Notes: generated by a model from the letters alone, not told the origin. Counted from the stretch's first letter, positions 51,432 through 61,040 are shown. The stretch is DNA of 64,000 nt from Streptomyces roseoverticillatus (GCF_000719265.1 NZ_JOFL01000026.1:32032-96031); one strand, 5' to 3'. Numbers and translations: made by a program.

Positions 51432-52988
51432 ATGCGAGCTGCCGACCCCTCGTCACCCAAGCCCCGCCCCGCCATACGCGGGGCCGGCCGGTCCCGTACC
51501 GGCCGGCCCTCGTCCGTACGCGCCACCACCGCGATCCTCGTGATCGCCTGCACGGCCCAGTTCATGGTCATCCTCGACGTGTCGGTCATGAACGTGGCCC
51601 TCCCCGCCATGCGCGCCGAGCTCCGGCTGGGCCCGGCGGGCCAGCAGTGGATCGTCAACGCCTACACCCTCGCCTTCGCCGGCCTGCTGCTCCTCGGCGG
51701 CCGGGCGGCCGACCTCGTCGGCACCAGGCGCGCCTTCCTCGCCGGCGTCACCGCGTTCACGCTCGCCTCCCTCGCGGGCGGCTTCGCCTCCGAGGGCTCC
51801 CTGCTGATCGCCGCCCGCGCGGTCCAGGGCGCAGGCGGCGCCGTCCTCGCTCCCGCCACCCTCACGCTGATCATGCGGACCTTCACCGAACCCGCCGCCC
51901 GTACGCGGGCCATGGGCGCCTGGAGCGCGGTCATGGCGGCGGGAGGGGCGGTGGGCGGCGTCGTCGGCGGAGTGCTCACGGAGTACGCCGGGTGGCGGTG
52001 GGTGCTGTTCGTCAACGTCCCGATCGGGGCGGGGCTGCTGGCCGCCGCGGTGATCTGCGTACCGGCTGAGGAGGCGGCCGGTACCGGGCGCGGTGCCGGG
52101 CCTGGCGCCGGGGCCGTTGCCGCGGGAGGGCTGCGGCGCCTCGACCTTCCGGGCGCGGTGTCCGTGACCCTCGGCCTGACGGCCCTCGTCCACGGCACCG
52201 TCGCGAGCGGAACGCACGCGTGGGGCGCGTGGATGGTGTGGGGCTCACTGGTGGCGGGGGCACTGCTGCTCGCCGTCTTCGTGGCCGTCGAGACGAGGGC
52301 CGCCCACCCGCTCGTCCCGCTCGCGACCCTGCGGCGGCGCACCGTCGCCACCGCCAACCTGCTGGTGCTGTGCATGGGCGCGGCCGCGTTCTCCATGTGG
52401 TTCATGCTGTCCCTGTACTTCCAGCAGGTCCTCGGAGAGAGCGCCCTCGTCGCCGGGCTGTACTTCCTGCCCGGCTCGGCCGCCGTCGTCGCCGGTGCAC
52501 AGATCGCCACCCGCCTCATCGCCCGCACCGGCCCGCGCCCGATCGTGCTCACGGGGATGACGATCAGCACGGTGGGGTTCCTGTGGATGTCGCGCATCGG
52601 CGCCCACGCGGACGGGGACTACGTGACGGACGTGCTCGGCCCGTTCGTCCTGGCCACCCTCGGCGCGGGCCTGTCCCTGATGCCCGTCACCGCCGCCGCC
52701 ACCAGCGGCACGCCACCGCACGAGGCGGGACTGGCCTCCGGCCTCGTCAACACGTCCCGCCAGATGGGCGGCGCGCTGGGCCTGGCCATGCTCGGCACGG
52801 TGGCCGCGCACGCGGGCGGGGGAGCGGCGGGATACGGCAGGGCGCTGCTGGTGGGTGCGGCGTGCACGGCGGCTGCGGGGGCGGGAGCGCTGGCGCTGCC
52901 GCGCGGCCGGTGCCTCAGCCGAGAGCAAGGCCGAGAGCAAGGCCGAGATCCAGCCCGAGATCAAGCCCGAGAGCAAGGCCAAGGATGA
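51432..52988 (+). CDS. MFS multidrug efflux transporter (DHA2/EmrB-QacA type)
   Basis: A 518-aa membrane protein with about 14 hydrophobic segments. First helix AILVIACTAQFMVILDVSVM, with the acidic residue typical of DHA2 pumps; motif A-like LLLLGGRAADLVGTRRAFLA; motif C-like GAVGGVVGGVLTEYAGWRW. The C-terminal cytosolic tail is a Gln/Arg/Glu/Gly repeat. It would export drugs or a metabolite using the proton gradient. Repressed by the divergent TetR. Confidence 0.92.
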   Translation: MRAADPSSPKPRPAIRGAGRSRTGRPSSVRATTAILVIACTAQFMVILDVSVMNVALPAMRAELRLGPAGQQWIVNAYTLAFAGLLLLGGRAADLVGTRRAFLAGVTAFTLASLAGGFASEGSLLIAARAVQGAGGAVLAPATLTLIMRTFTEPAARTRAMGAWSAVMAAGGAVGGVVGGVLTEYAGWRWVLFVNVPIGAGLLAAAVICVPAEEAAGTGRGAGPGAGAVAAGGLRRLDLPGAVSVTLGLTALVHGTVASGTHAWGAWMVWGSLVAGALLLAVFVAVETRAAHPLVPLATLRRRTVATANLLVLCMGAAAFSMWFMLSLYFQQVLGESALVAGLYFLPGSAAVVAGAQIATRLIARTGPRPIVLTGMTISTVGFLWMSRIGAHADGDYVTDVLGPFVLATLGAGLSLMPVTAAATSGTPPHEAGLASGLVNTSRQMGGALGLAMLGTVAAHAGGGAAGYGRALLVGAACTAAAGAGALALPRGRCLSREQGREQGRDPARDQAREQGQG

Positions 52989-53217
52989 CGACGCCGTACG
53001 GGGATAAGCCGTCGGCGCGGTCGGGGTGGTGACGGCCGGGTAGGGCCCGGCCGGCCGATCAGGCACGATGCCGGTGACGCCTGTGAGCATGTGGCGGCGG
53101 CGGGAAGAGCCGCCCGGGCTCCGATCGGAACTGACCGGACCGGACACAGGATGTCGGGTCGGGGAGCATGCGCCCTCCCTAACGTGATGGGACGTAAGGA
53201 AGGGAAGGAGATCCGCA

Positions 53218-54099
53218 GTGCTGGATCGGCTGAACGAGGCCCTGGAGCACGTCGAGTCGCATCTCGACCGGCAGATCGACGTGGCCGGGCTGGCGCGGAT
53301 CGCGATGACGTCGGAGTACCACTTCCGGCGGCTGTTCTCCGCGCTGGCGGGGATGCCGCTGTCGGAGTACGTCCGGCGCAGGCGGCTCACCGTGGCGGGT
53401 GCCGAAGTCCTCGCCGGAGAACGGACGCTGCTGGAGATCGCGGTGCGCTACGGCTACGGCTCGGGGGAGGCGTTCGCGCGTGCGTTCCGCGCCGTGCACG
53501 GCGTGGGCCCGGGCGATGCCCGGCGGAACGGCGCCTCACTGCACTCCCAGCCGCGGATCTCCTTCCGCCTCGTCGTCGAAGGGAGCAGCAGCATGCAATA
53601 CCGGGTTGTGGAAAAGCCGGAGTTCCGTGTCGCCGGAAAGAAGGTCCGCGCCCCCCTGGTCCACGAAGGGGTGAACCCGGCGATCGCCGAGTTCATCCGG
53701 GGCATCGATCAGGAGACGATCGGGCGCATTTCCGCCCTGTCCGACCAGAAGCCGGAAGGCATCGTCGCGGTGAGCGACGGCCTCGACCCGAGCCGCGCCG
53801 AGGGAACCGAATTCGACTACTACCACGGCGTGGTGACCGGTTCCGCCGACGTACCGGAGGAATTTGACGCCCTCACGGTCCCGGCCGGTGCATGGGCGGT
53901 CTTCGAGAACTCCGGCCCGTTCCCGAAGGCCCTCCAGTATCTGTGGCGGGACGTCTTCACCCAGTGGTTCCCGTCCAACCCGTACCGCAGCAGGCCGGGT
54001 CCGGAGATCCTGCGCGTTCGGCTCACCCAGGAGGCGGCGGACGCAGAGGCACAGGCGGAAGCGGAGCTGTGGATACCTGTGGAGCGGGTGACAGTCTGA
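53218..54099 (+). CDS. AraC-family regulator with GyrI-like effector domain
   Basis: A 293-aa protein. Two AraC HTH motifs at 1-105 (EHVESHLDRQIDVAGLARIA, VRRRRLTVAGAEVLAGERTL, EIAVRYGYGSGEAFARAFRA). The C-terminal GyrI/effector-binding domain at about 125-292 begins MQYRVVEKPEFRVAGKK and ends ELWIPVERV. This SoxS/Rob-like layout senses drugs or small molecules. GTG start after AAGGAG. No obvious target gene is adjacent. Confidence 0.92.
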   Translation: MLDRLNEALEHVESHLDRQIDVAGLARIAMTSEYHFRRLFSALAGMPLSEYVRRRRLTVAGAEVLAGERTLLEIAVRYGYGSGEAFARAFRAVHGVGPGDARRNGASLHSQPRISFRLVVEGSSSMQYRVVEKPEFRVAGKKVRAPLVHEGVNPAIAEFIRGIDQETIGRISALSDQKPEGIVAVSDGLDPSRAEGTEFDYYHGVVTGSADVPEEFDALTVPAGAWAVFENSGPFPKALQYLWRDVFTQWFPSNPYRSRPGPEILRVRLTQEAADAEAQAEAELWIPVERVTV

Positions 54100-54176
54100 G
54101 CCGGGCATCAGCCTGAGCCGGCTGACGGCGTGAGCGCATGACCTGCACCGGCATCCCGACGATGCCGATGACCTGT

Positions 54177-54223
54177 ACCTGTACCCCGACGATGCCGACT
54201 GGCGGCACCGTCGGGGTACAGGT
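54177..54223. terminator. Bidirectional terminator
   Basis: Perfect 15-bp inverted repeat (54177-54191 and 54209-54223) between converging genes. Confidence 0.8.
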
Positions 54224-54227
54224 CTGT

Positions 54228-54971
54228 TCAGAGGGGCTGTTCAGCACTGCCCGGCGTCGTCTCGGGCTTCGTGTGGAGGACTTCGCGGGCCTGGTCCGCG
54301 GCGCGGGCGAGGCTCTCGGAGACGAAGTCGAGGAAGCGGGCGATGTTCTCGAGGCGGGCGGCGGCCGGGGTGCCGTGGCCGAGGACGCCGACGCCCTGCC
54401 GCGCGATCTCGGCGACCTGGGTGGTGCCGCGGACGCTGGCCATCATGGACTGGTACCAGACGTCGTCGTCGACGACGTAGCGCTCGCGGCGGCGTTCGTT
54501 GCGTTCCCGGCGTACGAGGCCCTGCTCCTCAAGGAACGCGATCGCCTTGGAGATGGACGCCGGGCTGACCTGGAGGCGCTGGACGAGTTCGGCCGCGGTG
54601 AGGCTGCCCGAGTCGCTGGTGCAGAGGCAGGCCAGCACCCGGGCCATCATCTTGGGCGTGCCCGACTGCATGAGGACGGTCGTGAACGTCTCCTCGTACT
54701 CGCGCACCGCCTCGGCATCGCGTCCGTGGGCCTGCGGGGCCGCTTCCGTTCCCCGGGGCGCGGCCTGCCGGCGGCGGTGGGCGCGGCGTTCGGTGGCGCG
54801 GTGGGCCAGGTCGGCACGGTAAGCGGTGGGGCCGCCGTTGCGCATCACCTCGCGCGTGACCGTCGAGGTCGGGCGGTCGAGACGTCTGGCGACCTCCGCG
54901 TAGGCGAGGCCGTCGGCCAGTCCCAGCGCGATCTGCTGGCGTTCCTGCTGGGTGAGCCTGCCTCCCGGCAT
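54228..54971 (-). CDS. MarR/GbsR-like regulator with extra N-terminal HTH
   Basis: A 247-aa protein. An N-terminal IS30-like HTH (LTQQERQQIALGLADGLAYA, EVARRLDRPTSTVTREVMRN) is fused to a GbsR/MarR winged helix (LVQRLQVSPASISKAIAFLE, EQGLVRRERNERRRERYVVD) and a helical tail. ATG 54971 with GGGAG upstream. It is divergent from the DUF4097/DrrAB genes and is their likely repressor; TTGCAAC-type inverted repeats fill the intergenic region. Confidence 0.85.
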   Translation of the reverse strand: MPGGRLTQQERQQIALGLADGLAYAEVARRLDRPTSTVTREVMRNGGPTAYRADLAHRATERRAHRRRQAAPRGTEAAPQAHGRDAEAVREYEETFTTVLMQSGTPKMMARVLACLCTSDSGSLTAAELVQRLQVSPASISKAIAFLEEQGLVRRERNERRRERYVVDDDVWYQSMMASVRGTTQVAEIARQGVGVLGHGTPAAARLENIARFLDFVSESLARAADQAREVLHTKPETTPGSAEQPL

Positions 54972-55024
54972 CGCGATCTCCCTTGTGTGCTTCCTTGATG
55001 CCTCCAGTATAGCGTTCACTCTCA

Positions 55025-55224
55025 TTTCATTGCAACGGTTGGCGGGGCTGTTGTTGCGTTAGATTCAGGACTGTTGCAACGATATTGCTGCTTTGACCTG
55101 CAGAGATGGCAATATTGCGCAACGAGTCTGTTGCCGGACTGGCGAATGCAACGTAGCTTTTGCGGTGTCGGAAACGACGAACGCAAGAGATGAACACAAG
55201 AGACCAACGCAAGAGGAGAACATC
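55025..55224. promoter_or_regulatory. Operator-rich divergent promoter region
   Basis: GTTGCAACGATATTGC (about 55072) and its near-inverse GCAATATTGCGCAAC (about 55108), further TTGCAAC/GTTGCG words at 55030-55060, and a threefold direct repeat AACGCAAGAGA / AACACAAGAGA / AACGCAAGAGG at about 55180-55217, just before the Shine-Dalgarno of the next gene. Confidence 0.55.
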
Positions 55225-55890
55225 ATGCAGAAGTTCGACACCCCCGCCCCGATCTCCGCCGTCCTCCACATCCCCGCGGGGCGCGTCCAGCTCATCGCCG
55301 CCGACCGGGCCGACACCACGGTCGAGGTCCTGCCCGCGAACGCCGCCAAGAGCCGCGACGTGAAGGCGGCGGAGCAGATCGAGGTCGCATACGCCGACGG
55401 CGTCCTGCGGATCGAGGCCCCGGCGGCGAAGAACCAGTACTTCGGCCCCTCCGGAGCCGTAGAGGTCACCGTCCAGCTGCCCGCCGGCTCCCGCGTCGAG
55501 GCCAAGGCCGCCAGCACCGAGCTCCGCGGCGTCGGCCGCCTCGGCGACGTCGTCTTCGACGGCGCGTACCACCAGATCAAGATCGACGAGGCCGCGAGCG
55601 TCCGCCTCACCGCGGTCGACGGCGACGTCGAGGTCGGCCGGCTGGGCGGCCCCGCGGAGATCAGCACCGCAAGGGGCGACATCCGGATCGCCGAGGCCGT
55701 GCGCGGCACGGTCGTGCTCCGCACCCAGTCCGGTGACATTTCGGTCGGCGCCGCCCGCGGAGTCTCCGCCTCCTTGGACGCCGGCACCGGCTACGGCCGC
55801 ATCGCCAACGCCCTCAAGAGCGACGGCAACGCCGAACTCGACATCCGCGCCACCACCTCCCACGGCGACATCACCGCCCACAGCCTGTAA
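55225..55890 (+). CDS. DUF4097-family beta-strand repeat protein
   Basis: A 221-aa soluble protein of repeated beta strands with the recurring motif of a G-D-I/V strand turn (VDGDVEVGRLGGPAEIS, ARGDIRIAEAVRGTVVLR, SGDISVGAARGVSASLD), as in DUF4097. Function of the family is unknown; it is often found beside ABC-2 exporters. First gene of an apparent operon with the DrrAB-like transporter. RBS AGAGGAGAA. Confidence 0.85.
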   Translation: MQKFDTPAPISAVLHIPAGRVQLIAADRADTTVEVLPANAAKSRDVKAAEQIEVAYADGVLRIEAPAAKNQYFGPSGAVEVTVQLPAGSRVEAKAASTELRGVGRLGDVVFDGAYHQIKIDEAASVRLTAVDGDVEVGRLGGPAEISTARGDIRIAEAVRGTVVLRTQSGDISVGAARGVSASLDAGTGYGRIANALKSDGNAELDIRATTSHGDITAHSL

Positions 55891-55999
55891 GCCCACGGCC
55901 GGTAAACGCGGCCTGTAAGCCCCCGGCCCGTAAACGGCCGGTAGACGCGGCCGGTAAACGCGGCCTGTGAACGCGGCTTGTAAACAAGGAGTACTCCTC
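55891..55999. repeat. Short tandem repeats before the ABC transporter
   Basis: Variants of GGCC(G/T)GTAAACGC follow one another about seven times between the DUF4097 stop and the drrA-like start. The last is partly followed by the AAGGAG ribosome-binding site. Confidence 0.6.
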
Positions 56000-56956
56000 A
56001 TGACCGACCTGGCCATCGCGGCGAACGGGCTGCGCAAGTCCTACGGCGACAAGACCGTCCTCGACGGCGTCGACCTGGCCGTCCCAAAAGGAACGATCTT
56101 CTCCCTGCTCGGCCCGAACGGCGCCGGCAAGACCACCGCCGTCAAGATCCTCTCCACCCTGATCAGCGCCGATGACGGCGTGGTCCACGTCGGCGGCCAT
56201 GACCTGGCCCGCGCCCCGCATGCGGTCCGCGCCGCGATCGGCGTCACCGGCCAGTTCTCCGCCGTCGACGGGCTGATCACCGGCGAGGAGAACATGCTCC
56301 TCATGGCGGACCTGCACCACCTGTCCAAGCGCGAGGGCCGGCGGGTCGCCGCCGAACTGCTGGAGCGGTTCGACCTCACCGCGGCCGCGAAGAAGCCCGC
56401 GTCCACCTACTCCGGCGGCATGAAGCGCCGCCTCGACATCGCGATGACCCTGGTCGGCGACCCGCGGATCATCTTCCTCGACGAGCCGACGACGGGCCTC
56501 GACCCGCGCAGCCGCCACAACATGTGGCAGATCATCCGCGAGCTCGTCTCCGACGGCGTCACCGTCTTCCTCACCACGCAGTACCTGGAGGAGGCCGACG
56601 AACTCGCCGACCGCATCGCCGTGCTCAACGACGGCAAGATCGCCGCCGAGGGCACCGCCGAGGAGCTGAAGCGGCTCGTCCCCGGTGGGCACGTCCGGCT
56701 CCGGTTCACCGGCCCGGCCGCGTATCAGGCCGCGGCCTCCGCCCTGCGCGAGGCCACCCGGGACGACGAAGCCCTCGCGCTGCAGATCCCCAGCGGCGGC
56801 AGCCAGCGCGAGCTGCGCTCCATCCTCGACTGGCTGGACGCCGCCGGCATCGAGGCCGACGAACTCACCGTGCACACCCCCGACCTCGACGACGTGTTCT
56901 TCGCCCTGACCGCCGGCACCGACGTCCCCCACCAGCCCAAGGAGGCTGTCCGATGA
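56000..56956 (+). CDS. ABC transporter ATP-binding subunit (DrrA/daunorubicin-resistance type)
   Basis: A 318-aa ATPase. Walker A LLGPNGAGKTTAVKIL, Q-loop in IGVTGQFSAVDGLITGEENM, signature STYSGGMKRRLDIA, Walker B IIFLDEPTTGLDPRSR, His switch LTTQYLEEADELAD. The C-terminal DUF4162-like domain ends DDVFFALTAG. It pairs with the permease, whose ATG overlaps its stop. Such exporters pump drugs or lipids outwards. Repression by the divergent MarR/GbsR protein is likely. Confidence 0.94.
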   Translation: MTDLAIAANGLRKSYGDKTVLDGVDLAVPKGTIFSLLGPNGAGKTTAVKILSTLISADDGVVHVGGHDLARAPHAVRAAIGVTGQFSAVDGLITGEENMLLMADLHHLSKREGRRVAAELLERFDLTAAAKKPASTYSGGMKRRLDIAMTLVGDPRIIFLDEPTTGLDPRSRHNMWQIIRELVSDGVTVFLTTQYLEEADELADRIAVLNDGKIAAEGTAEELKRLVPGGHVRLRFTGPAAYQAAASALREATRDDEALALQIPSGGSQRELRSILDWLDAAGIEADELTVHTPDLDDVFFALTAGTDVPHQPKEAVR

Positions 56957-57771
56957 GCACCCCCCTGGCTCCCGCCCGCCCGAACCGGATCTCCCTCGCC
57001 GTGCGCGACTCGTCCACGATGCTGCGCCGCAACCTCCTGCACGCCCGGCGCTATCCGTCCCTCACCCTGAACCTGCTGCTCACCCCGGTCATGTTGCTGC
57101 TGCTGTTCGTCTACGTCTTCGGCGACGTGATGAGCGCGGGCATCGGCGGCGGCGGCGCCGACCGCTCCGACTACATCGCCTACCTCGTGCCGGGCCTGCT
57201 GCTGATGACCATCGGCAGCACCACGATCGGCACCGCCGTGTCCGTCTCCAACGACATGACCGAGGGCATCATCGCCCGCTTCCGCACGATGGCGATCCAC
57301 CGCGGGTCCGTGCTCGTCGGGCACGTCGTCGGCAGCGTGCTGCAGTCGATCATGAGTGTGGTCCTCGTCGGTGCCGTCGGCGTGGCCATCGGCTTCCGGT
57401 CCACGGATGCCACGGTCCTGGAGTGGATCGCGGCGTTCGGGCTGCTCACGCTGTTCGCCCTGGCGCTCACCTGGATCGCGGTCGGGATGGGCATGGTCAG
57501 CCCGAACGCCGAGGCGGCCAGCAACAACGCCATGCCGCTGATCTTCCTGCCGCTCATCTCCAGCGCCTTCGTCCCGGTCGACGCGATGCCGGGCTGGTTC
57601 CAGCCGATCGCCCAGTACCAGCCGTTCACGCCGGCCATCGAGACCCTGCGCGGCCTGCTGCTCGGCACCGAGATCGGCAACAACGGATGGCTCGCGGTCG
57701 CCTGGTGCCTGGCGCTGACCGTCCTCGGCTACCTGTGGTCGAAGTCGGTGTTCAACCGCGACCCGAAGTAA
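56953..57771 (+). CDS. ABC-2 type permease (DrrB-like)
   Basis: A 272-aa membrane protein with six predicted helices (LTLNLLLTPVMLLLLFVYVF; YLVPGLLLMTIGSTTIGTAV; VLVGHVVGSVLQSIMSVVLV; WIAAFGLLTLFALALTWIAV; PLIFLPLISSAFVPVDAMPG; WLAVAWCLALTVLGYLW). The ABC-2 loop signature SSAFVPVDAMPGWFQPIAQY is present. Forms a 2+2 exporter with the preceding ATPase. Confidence 0.93.
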   Translation: MSTPLAPARPNRISLAVRDSSTMLRRNLLHARRYPSLTLNLLLTPVMLLLLFVYVFGDVMSAGIGGGGADRSDYIAYLVPGLLLMTIGSTTIGTAVSVSNDMTEGIIARFRTMAIHRGSVLVGHVVGSVLQSIMSVVLVGAVGVAIGFRSTDATVLEWIAAFGLLTLFALALTWIAVGMGMVSPNAEAASNNAMPLIFLPLISSAFVPVDAMPGWFQPIAQYQPFTPAIETLRGLLLGTEIGNNGWLAVAWCLALTVLGYLWSKSVFNRDPK

Positions 57772-57928
57772 GCGTCATGAGTACGCGGGCCGCCGCCCGC
57801 GACCATCCCGCCGCCCGCGATCATCCCGCCATCCCGCCATTCCGCCCGAGGGCGGCGCACACCGACACCACGTCGGCGTACGCCGCCCTGTCGGCGTTCT
57901 CGGCCACCCGCCGGGCCGGCAAGTGGCA

Positions 57929-59131
57929 TCACCCCGCCGCCAGTTCCCTCTCCAGGGGCGTACGGAAGCGCGGGGTGACCCGTACGGCGCCCAGCCACGC
58001 CGACAACCGCGCGGCCTCCGCGGCGATCGCCTCCTCCGCCTCCGCGCCCGCGTCCGTCAGCAGCCGCCAGGCGATCTCGCCGTCCGCCCGCTGGGCCCAG
58101 CCGCCGATGACGCGGCCGTTCCACCACACCGTGGGGCCGACGTTGCCGGCGCGGTCGAAGAGCGCGGGGACGTGGCCGGGGGAGAGGTACCAGTCGCGGC
58201 CGCGCCAGCCCATGGCGGTCGGGTCGAGGCCGGGGAGGAGCGCGGCCCACGGGGTCGGGTCGGGTTCGTCGTCCAGGTCGCCGGCCAGGAGGTGGGCGGT
58301 CTCCCCTCCCGCCAGCTCCGCCGCACAGGTGCCGACGTCCGCCAGCGCCCGGCGCGTGTCGCCGAGGGTCCAGCCCGTCCACCACTTCAGGTCGGCCTCC
58401 GTGGCCGGCCCGTACGCGGCGAGCCACCGCCGTGCGAGCTCGGCCTTCGCCTCGCGCACGTCCATGTCCGGGATCGGCGGCACCAGCGCCCACGGGTAGA
58501 GGCTGCTCGTCCACGAGCCGCGCGGCCGGGCCCGGCGCAGGTGCCCGTCCGCGGCGAGCAGCCGCAGCACCCGGCTGCCGACGCTCTGCCGGCTCTCGTA
58601 CGCCTTGCCCGGCGACATCAGGAGAGTCTCGCGCAGGGCGGGCACGTCCTTGCTGATCTCTGCGGTAGTGGCCTCGCCGCGCGCCGCCAGCGCGTCCAGG
58701 ACCTCCCGCTCGGTGCGGGCGAGGCGCTGCTCGTCCCAGGGTGCGTGGCCCTCGGCGTTCTCGCGCAGGTGCTTGAGCAGCGTCGCCCGCTCGCGGAGCG
58801 CGATCGCGCGGGCGGTGGAGGAGCTCACGTACGGGGCGAGGTCCGTGGTGACGGCGAAGAGCGTGCGCCGCATGGACAGCAGCTTGACGAGGGACACGTC
58901 CTCGTACAGCGCCCGGTCGACGTCGCCGGGGGAGGGCTCGGCCATCCGGGCGCAGGCCGAGAGGGAGACGGTCGCGGCGTCGGTGGCGTGCAGCCCGACC
59001 AGGGCGTCCGCGACTTCCTCGGTGCTGCCGGCCCGGTGGGCGGGGTGGAGGAGGTGGCGCCGGGCGAGGCGGGCACGGCGCTGGTCGTCGGAGATGCGGG
59101 CGGCGGCGCCGGCCCATGGCGGTCGGATCAT
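57929..59131 (-). CDS. Winged-helix DNA-binding domain protein (HTH_42/AlkX family)
   Basis: A 400-aa protein matching the DNA-glycosylase-related winged-helix family: VGLHATDAATVSLSACARM, VSLVKLLSMRRTLFAVTTDL, PKWW-type segment LKWWTGWTLGDTRRAL, and LPGLDPTAMGWRGRDWYLSP with C-terminal NGRVIGGWAQRADGEI. Members bind DNA, and some (YcaQ) unhook interstrand crosslinks. This length suits the YcaQ-like architecture, but the catalytic Gln motif is not obvious. Confidence 0.8.
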   Translation of the reverse strand: MIRPPWAGAAARISDDQRRARLARRHLLHPAHRAGSTEEVADALVGLHATDAATVSLSACARMAEPSPGDVDRALYEDVSLVKLLSMRRTLFAVTTDLAPYVSSSTARAIALRERATLLKHLRENAEGHAPWDEQRLARTEREVLDALAARGEATTAEISKDVPALRETLLMSPGKAYESRQSVGSRVLRLLAADGHLRRARPRGSWTSSLYPWALVPPIPDMDVREAKAELARRWLAAYGPATEADLKWWTGWTLGDTRRALADVGTCAAELAGGETAHLLAGDLDDEPDPTPWAALLPGLDPTAMGWRGRDWYLSPGHVPALFDRAGNVGPTVWWNGRVIGGWAQRADGEIAWRLLTDAGAEAEEAIAAEAARLSAWLGAVRVTPRFRTPLERELAAG

Positions 59132-59289
59132 GGGGTGAGGCTAGAGGGGATGTAGGACGGAATCCGTCCTCCGGGCCGTCCTCCGGGCTCGTGTGCGGGA
59201 CATCCCTGAAGTGGGGTCGGGGCCGCTTAGGGGGCGGGTCGGGGCGATGCCCGATGTGAAGATGATCTTGGTTCGGAAGGCTTGCGGGC

Positions 59290-60498
59290 ATGGAGCAGAT
59301 CAAGAGGAAGCCCCCCGGCCGCGGTGCCTTGCTGGTGGCGGCGCTGGCCGCCGCACTCGCCGCGGGGACGGCCACGGCGGCCGACGCCGCAGCACCCAGG
59401 CCTGACAAGAAGGCGCTGGAGGAGTCGATCGCCGGCTTCCCGAACGCGGATGTGAACGGAGCACTGGTCCGCGTCGCCGGCCCCGGCGGCCACTGGTGGG
59501 GCACCTCCGGCGCGGCGGACAAGGCGACCGGCGCCTCCGTCCGCTCGGACTCCTCCTTCCGCATCGGCAGCATCACCAAGCTCTTCACCGGCACGTTGAT
59601 GCTCCAGCTCGCCGCCGAGCACCGGGTCGACCTGGAGGCGCCGGCCCGGCGCTACGTGCCCGGCCTGCTCCCCGACGCCTTCCAGGACGTGAAGGTCGGC
59701 CATCTCCTCGACCACACGAGCGGGCTCCCGGCCCCGACGCCGCTGACCTACGGGGACGGCTCCAACAAGTGGTTCGCCGAGAACCGCTTCCGGTCGTGGA
59801 CGCCCACCGAGATCGTCAAGGCGGCCGTGGACGGCAAGGCGCCGGCCTTCCCCGCGGGCAAGGCCCAGCAGTACAACGGCATCAACTCGTACGTGGCCGG
59901 GCTGATCATCGAGCGCGTCACCGGCCACACGTACGCGGAGGAGATCCGCAACCGCATCACCCGCCCGCTGGGCCTGCGCCACACCTACGTCCCGGCCGCC
60001 ACCGACGTCACCCTCCCGGAACCCCACGCGCACGGCTACCGCACGGTGGACGGAACACTCATCGACGTCACCGAGCAGAGCCCGCACGCCTGGGCGGAGG
60101 GCGGCATGATCTCCACCGCGGCGGACCTGGACCGCTTCATCACGGCGCTCCTCGGCGGGCGGCTCCTCCCGCCGTCGCAGCAAAGCCGGATCTTCGACCT
60201 CCCGGACGTTCCCAATGCCCCCGGCAACCACCACTGCGCGAGCCTGACCGACCCCGCGGACCGGGGCACGGCCTGTTTCAGCCGCATCGGCCTCATGCGG
60301 TTCACGCTGCCGGACGGCACGGTCGTCTGGGGCAAGACGGGCTCCGAGCCCGGGTACACCAACGGGGTGTTCGCGAAGAGCGACCTGTCGCGGCGGGTGG
60401 TGTATTCGCTCAATTACAACAACCCGCCGGGTTCGAGCGAGCTGCCGTACATCCTGCGGATAGCGGGGGCGGCGTTCTCCGCGGGCCCGCAGGAATGA
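59290..60498 (+). CDS. Secreted serine hydrolase (beta-lactamase/D-Ala-D-Ala carboxypeptidase fold)
   Basis: A 402-aa exported penicillin-binding-like enzyme. Signal peptide GALLVAALAAALAAGTATAADA. SxxK is SITK in FRIGSITKLFTGTLML; the second motif reads YNG in QQYNGINSYVAGLIIE instead of the usual YxN; the third is KTG in WGKTGSEPGY. Two Cys lie far apart in the C-terminal third (NHHCAS and TACFSR), likely a disulfide. Substrate may be peptidoglycan or a D-amino-acid ester. A strong terminator follows. Confidence 0.9.
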   Translation: MEQIKRKPPGRGALLVAALAAALAAGTATAADAAAPRPDKKALEESIAGFPNADVNGALVRVAGPGGHWWGTSGAADKATGASVRSDSSFRIGSITKLFTGTLMLQLAAEHRVDLEAPARRYVPGLLPDAFQDVKVGHLLDHTSGLPAPTPLTYGDGSNKWFAENRFRSWTPTEIVKAAVDGKAPAFPAGKAQQYNGINSYVAGLIIERVTGHTYAEEIRNRITRPLGLRHTYVPAATDVTLPEPHAHGYRTVDGTLIDVTEQSPHAWAEGGMISTAADLDRFITALLGGRLLPPSQQSRIFDLPDVPNAPGNHHCASLTDPADRGTACFSRIGLMRFTLPDGTVVWGKTGSEPGYTNGVFAKSDLSRRVVYSLNYNNPPGSSELPYILRIAGAAFSAGPQE

Positions 60499-60499
60499 G

Positions 60500-60534
60500 A
60501 AAGGGCCGGACGCTCAGGCGTCCGGCCCTTTCAG
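60500..60534. terminator. Perfect bidirectional terminator
   Basis: AAAGGGCCGGACGC-TCAG-GCGTCCGGCCCTTT between the hydrolase and the converging tRNA gene. Confidence 0.9.
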
Positions 60535-60541
60535 GTAAATG

Positions 60542-60614
60542 TGCGCTCGGCAGGATTCGAACCTGCAACCTCTTGATCCGTAGTCAAGTGCTCTATCCGT
60601 TAAGCTACGAGCGC
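60542..60614 (-). tRNA. tRNA-Arg(ACG)
   Basis: Canonical 73-nt cloverleaf: acceptor GCGCTCG/CGAGCGC, D arm GCTTAACGGATAGAGC, anticodon stem CTTGA/TCAAG with loop CTACGGA (anticodon ACG), T arm GCAGG-TTCGAAT-CCTGC. CCA is not encoded. No partial 3'-end duplication was seen nearby, so no integrated element is evident at this tRNA. Confidence 0.97.
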
Positions 60615-61040
60615 TCGGCTTCGGAGTGATGGTGATCACCCGTCGGCGTTGCGGGAACAATATTACCTGACGCGCGGGGGTGCTTTTTCCCCTCACGGTT
60701 GGTGATGGCGTCGTGGCGGGGTTGGGGCGGAGTCGGGTCCGGGCTCGGGTGATCACGATGGGCCGCCCTCAAGATCGCGGGCTACGGCGTCGGCCGTACT
60801 CCTCGTACGACAGTTCATGATGTTGCGGCAGCAACGGGATGAGCGGTGGAGGAGATCCGTAACTCCGCGCCGGAAACGGCGGATTGGGCCCTCCGGCCCG
60901 GTGTAGCGTCTGCATCAGCGCTTCGAGCGCGCCCCCCTTCAAGAGGTCCCTTCATCGGGGCACTCGCCCAGGGTGCCCCGCCATGGGCTCCCTCCGGTGC
61001 GGTCGCCGGCTACGGCCGCATTTGAAGAAGGGGGGCGCCA

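Noticed and set aside
49152..60498. Antibiotic biosynthetic cluster
   Set aside because: Transporters and regulators are present but no PKS, NRPS, terpene or RiPP core enzyme.
60542..60614. tRNA-Arg as integration site
   Set aside because: No integrase nearby and no duplicated tRNA 3' end seen.
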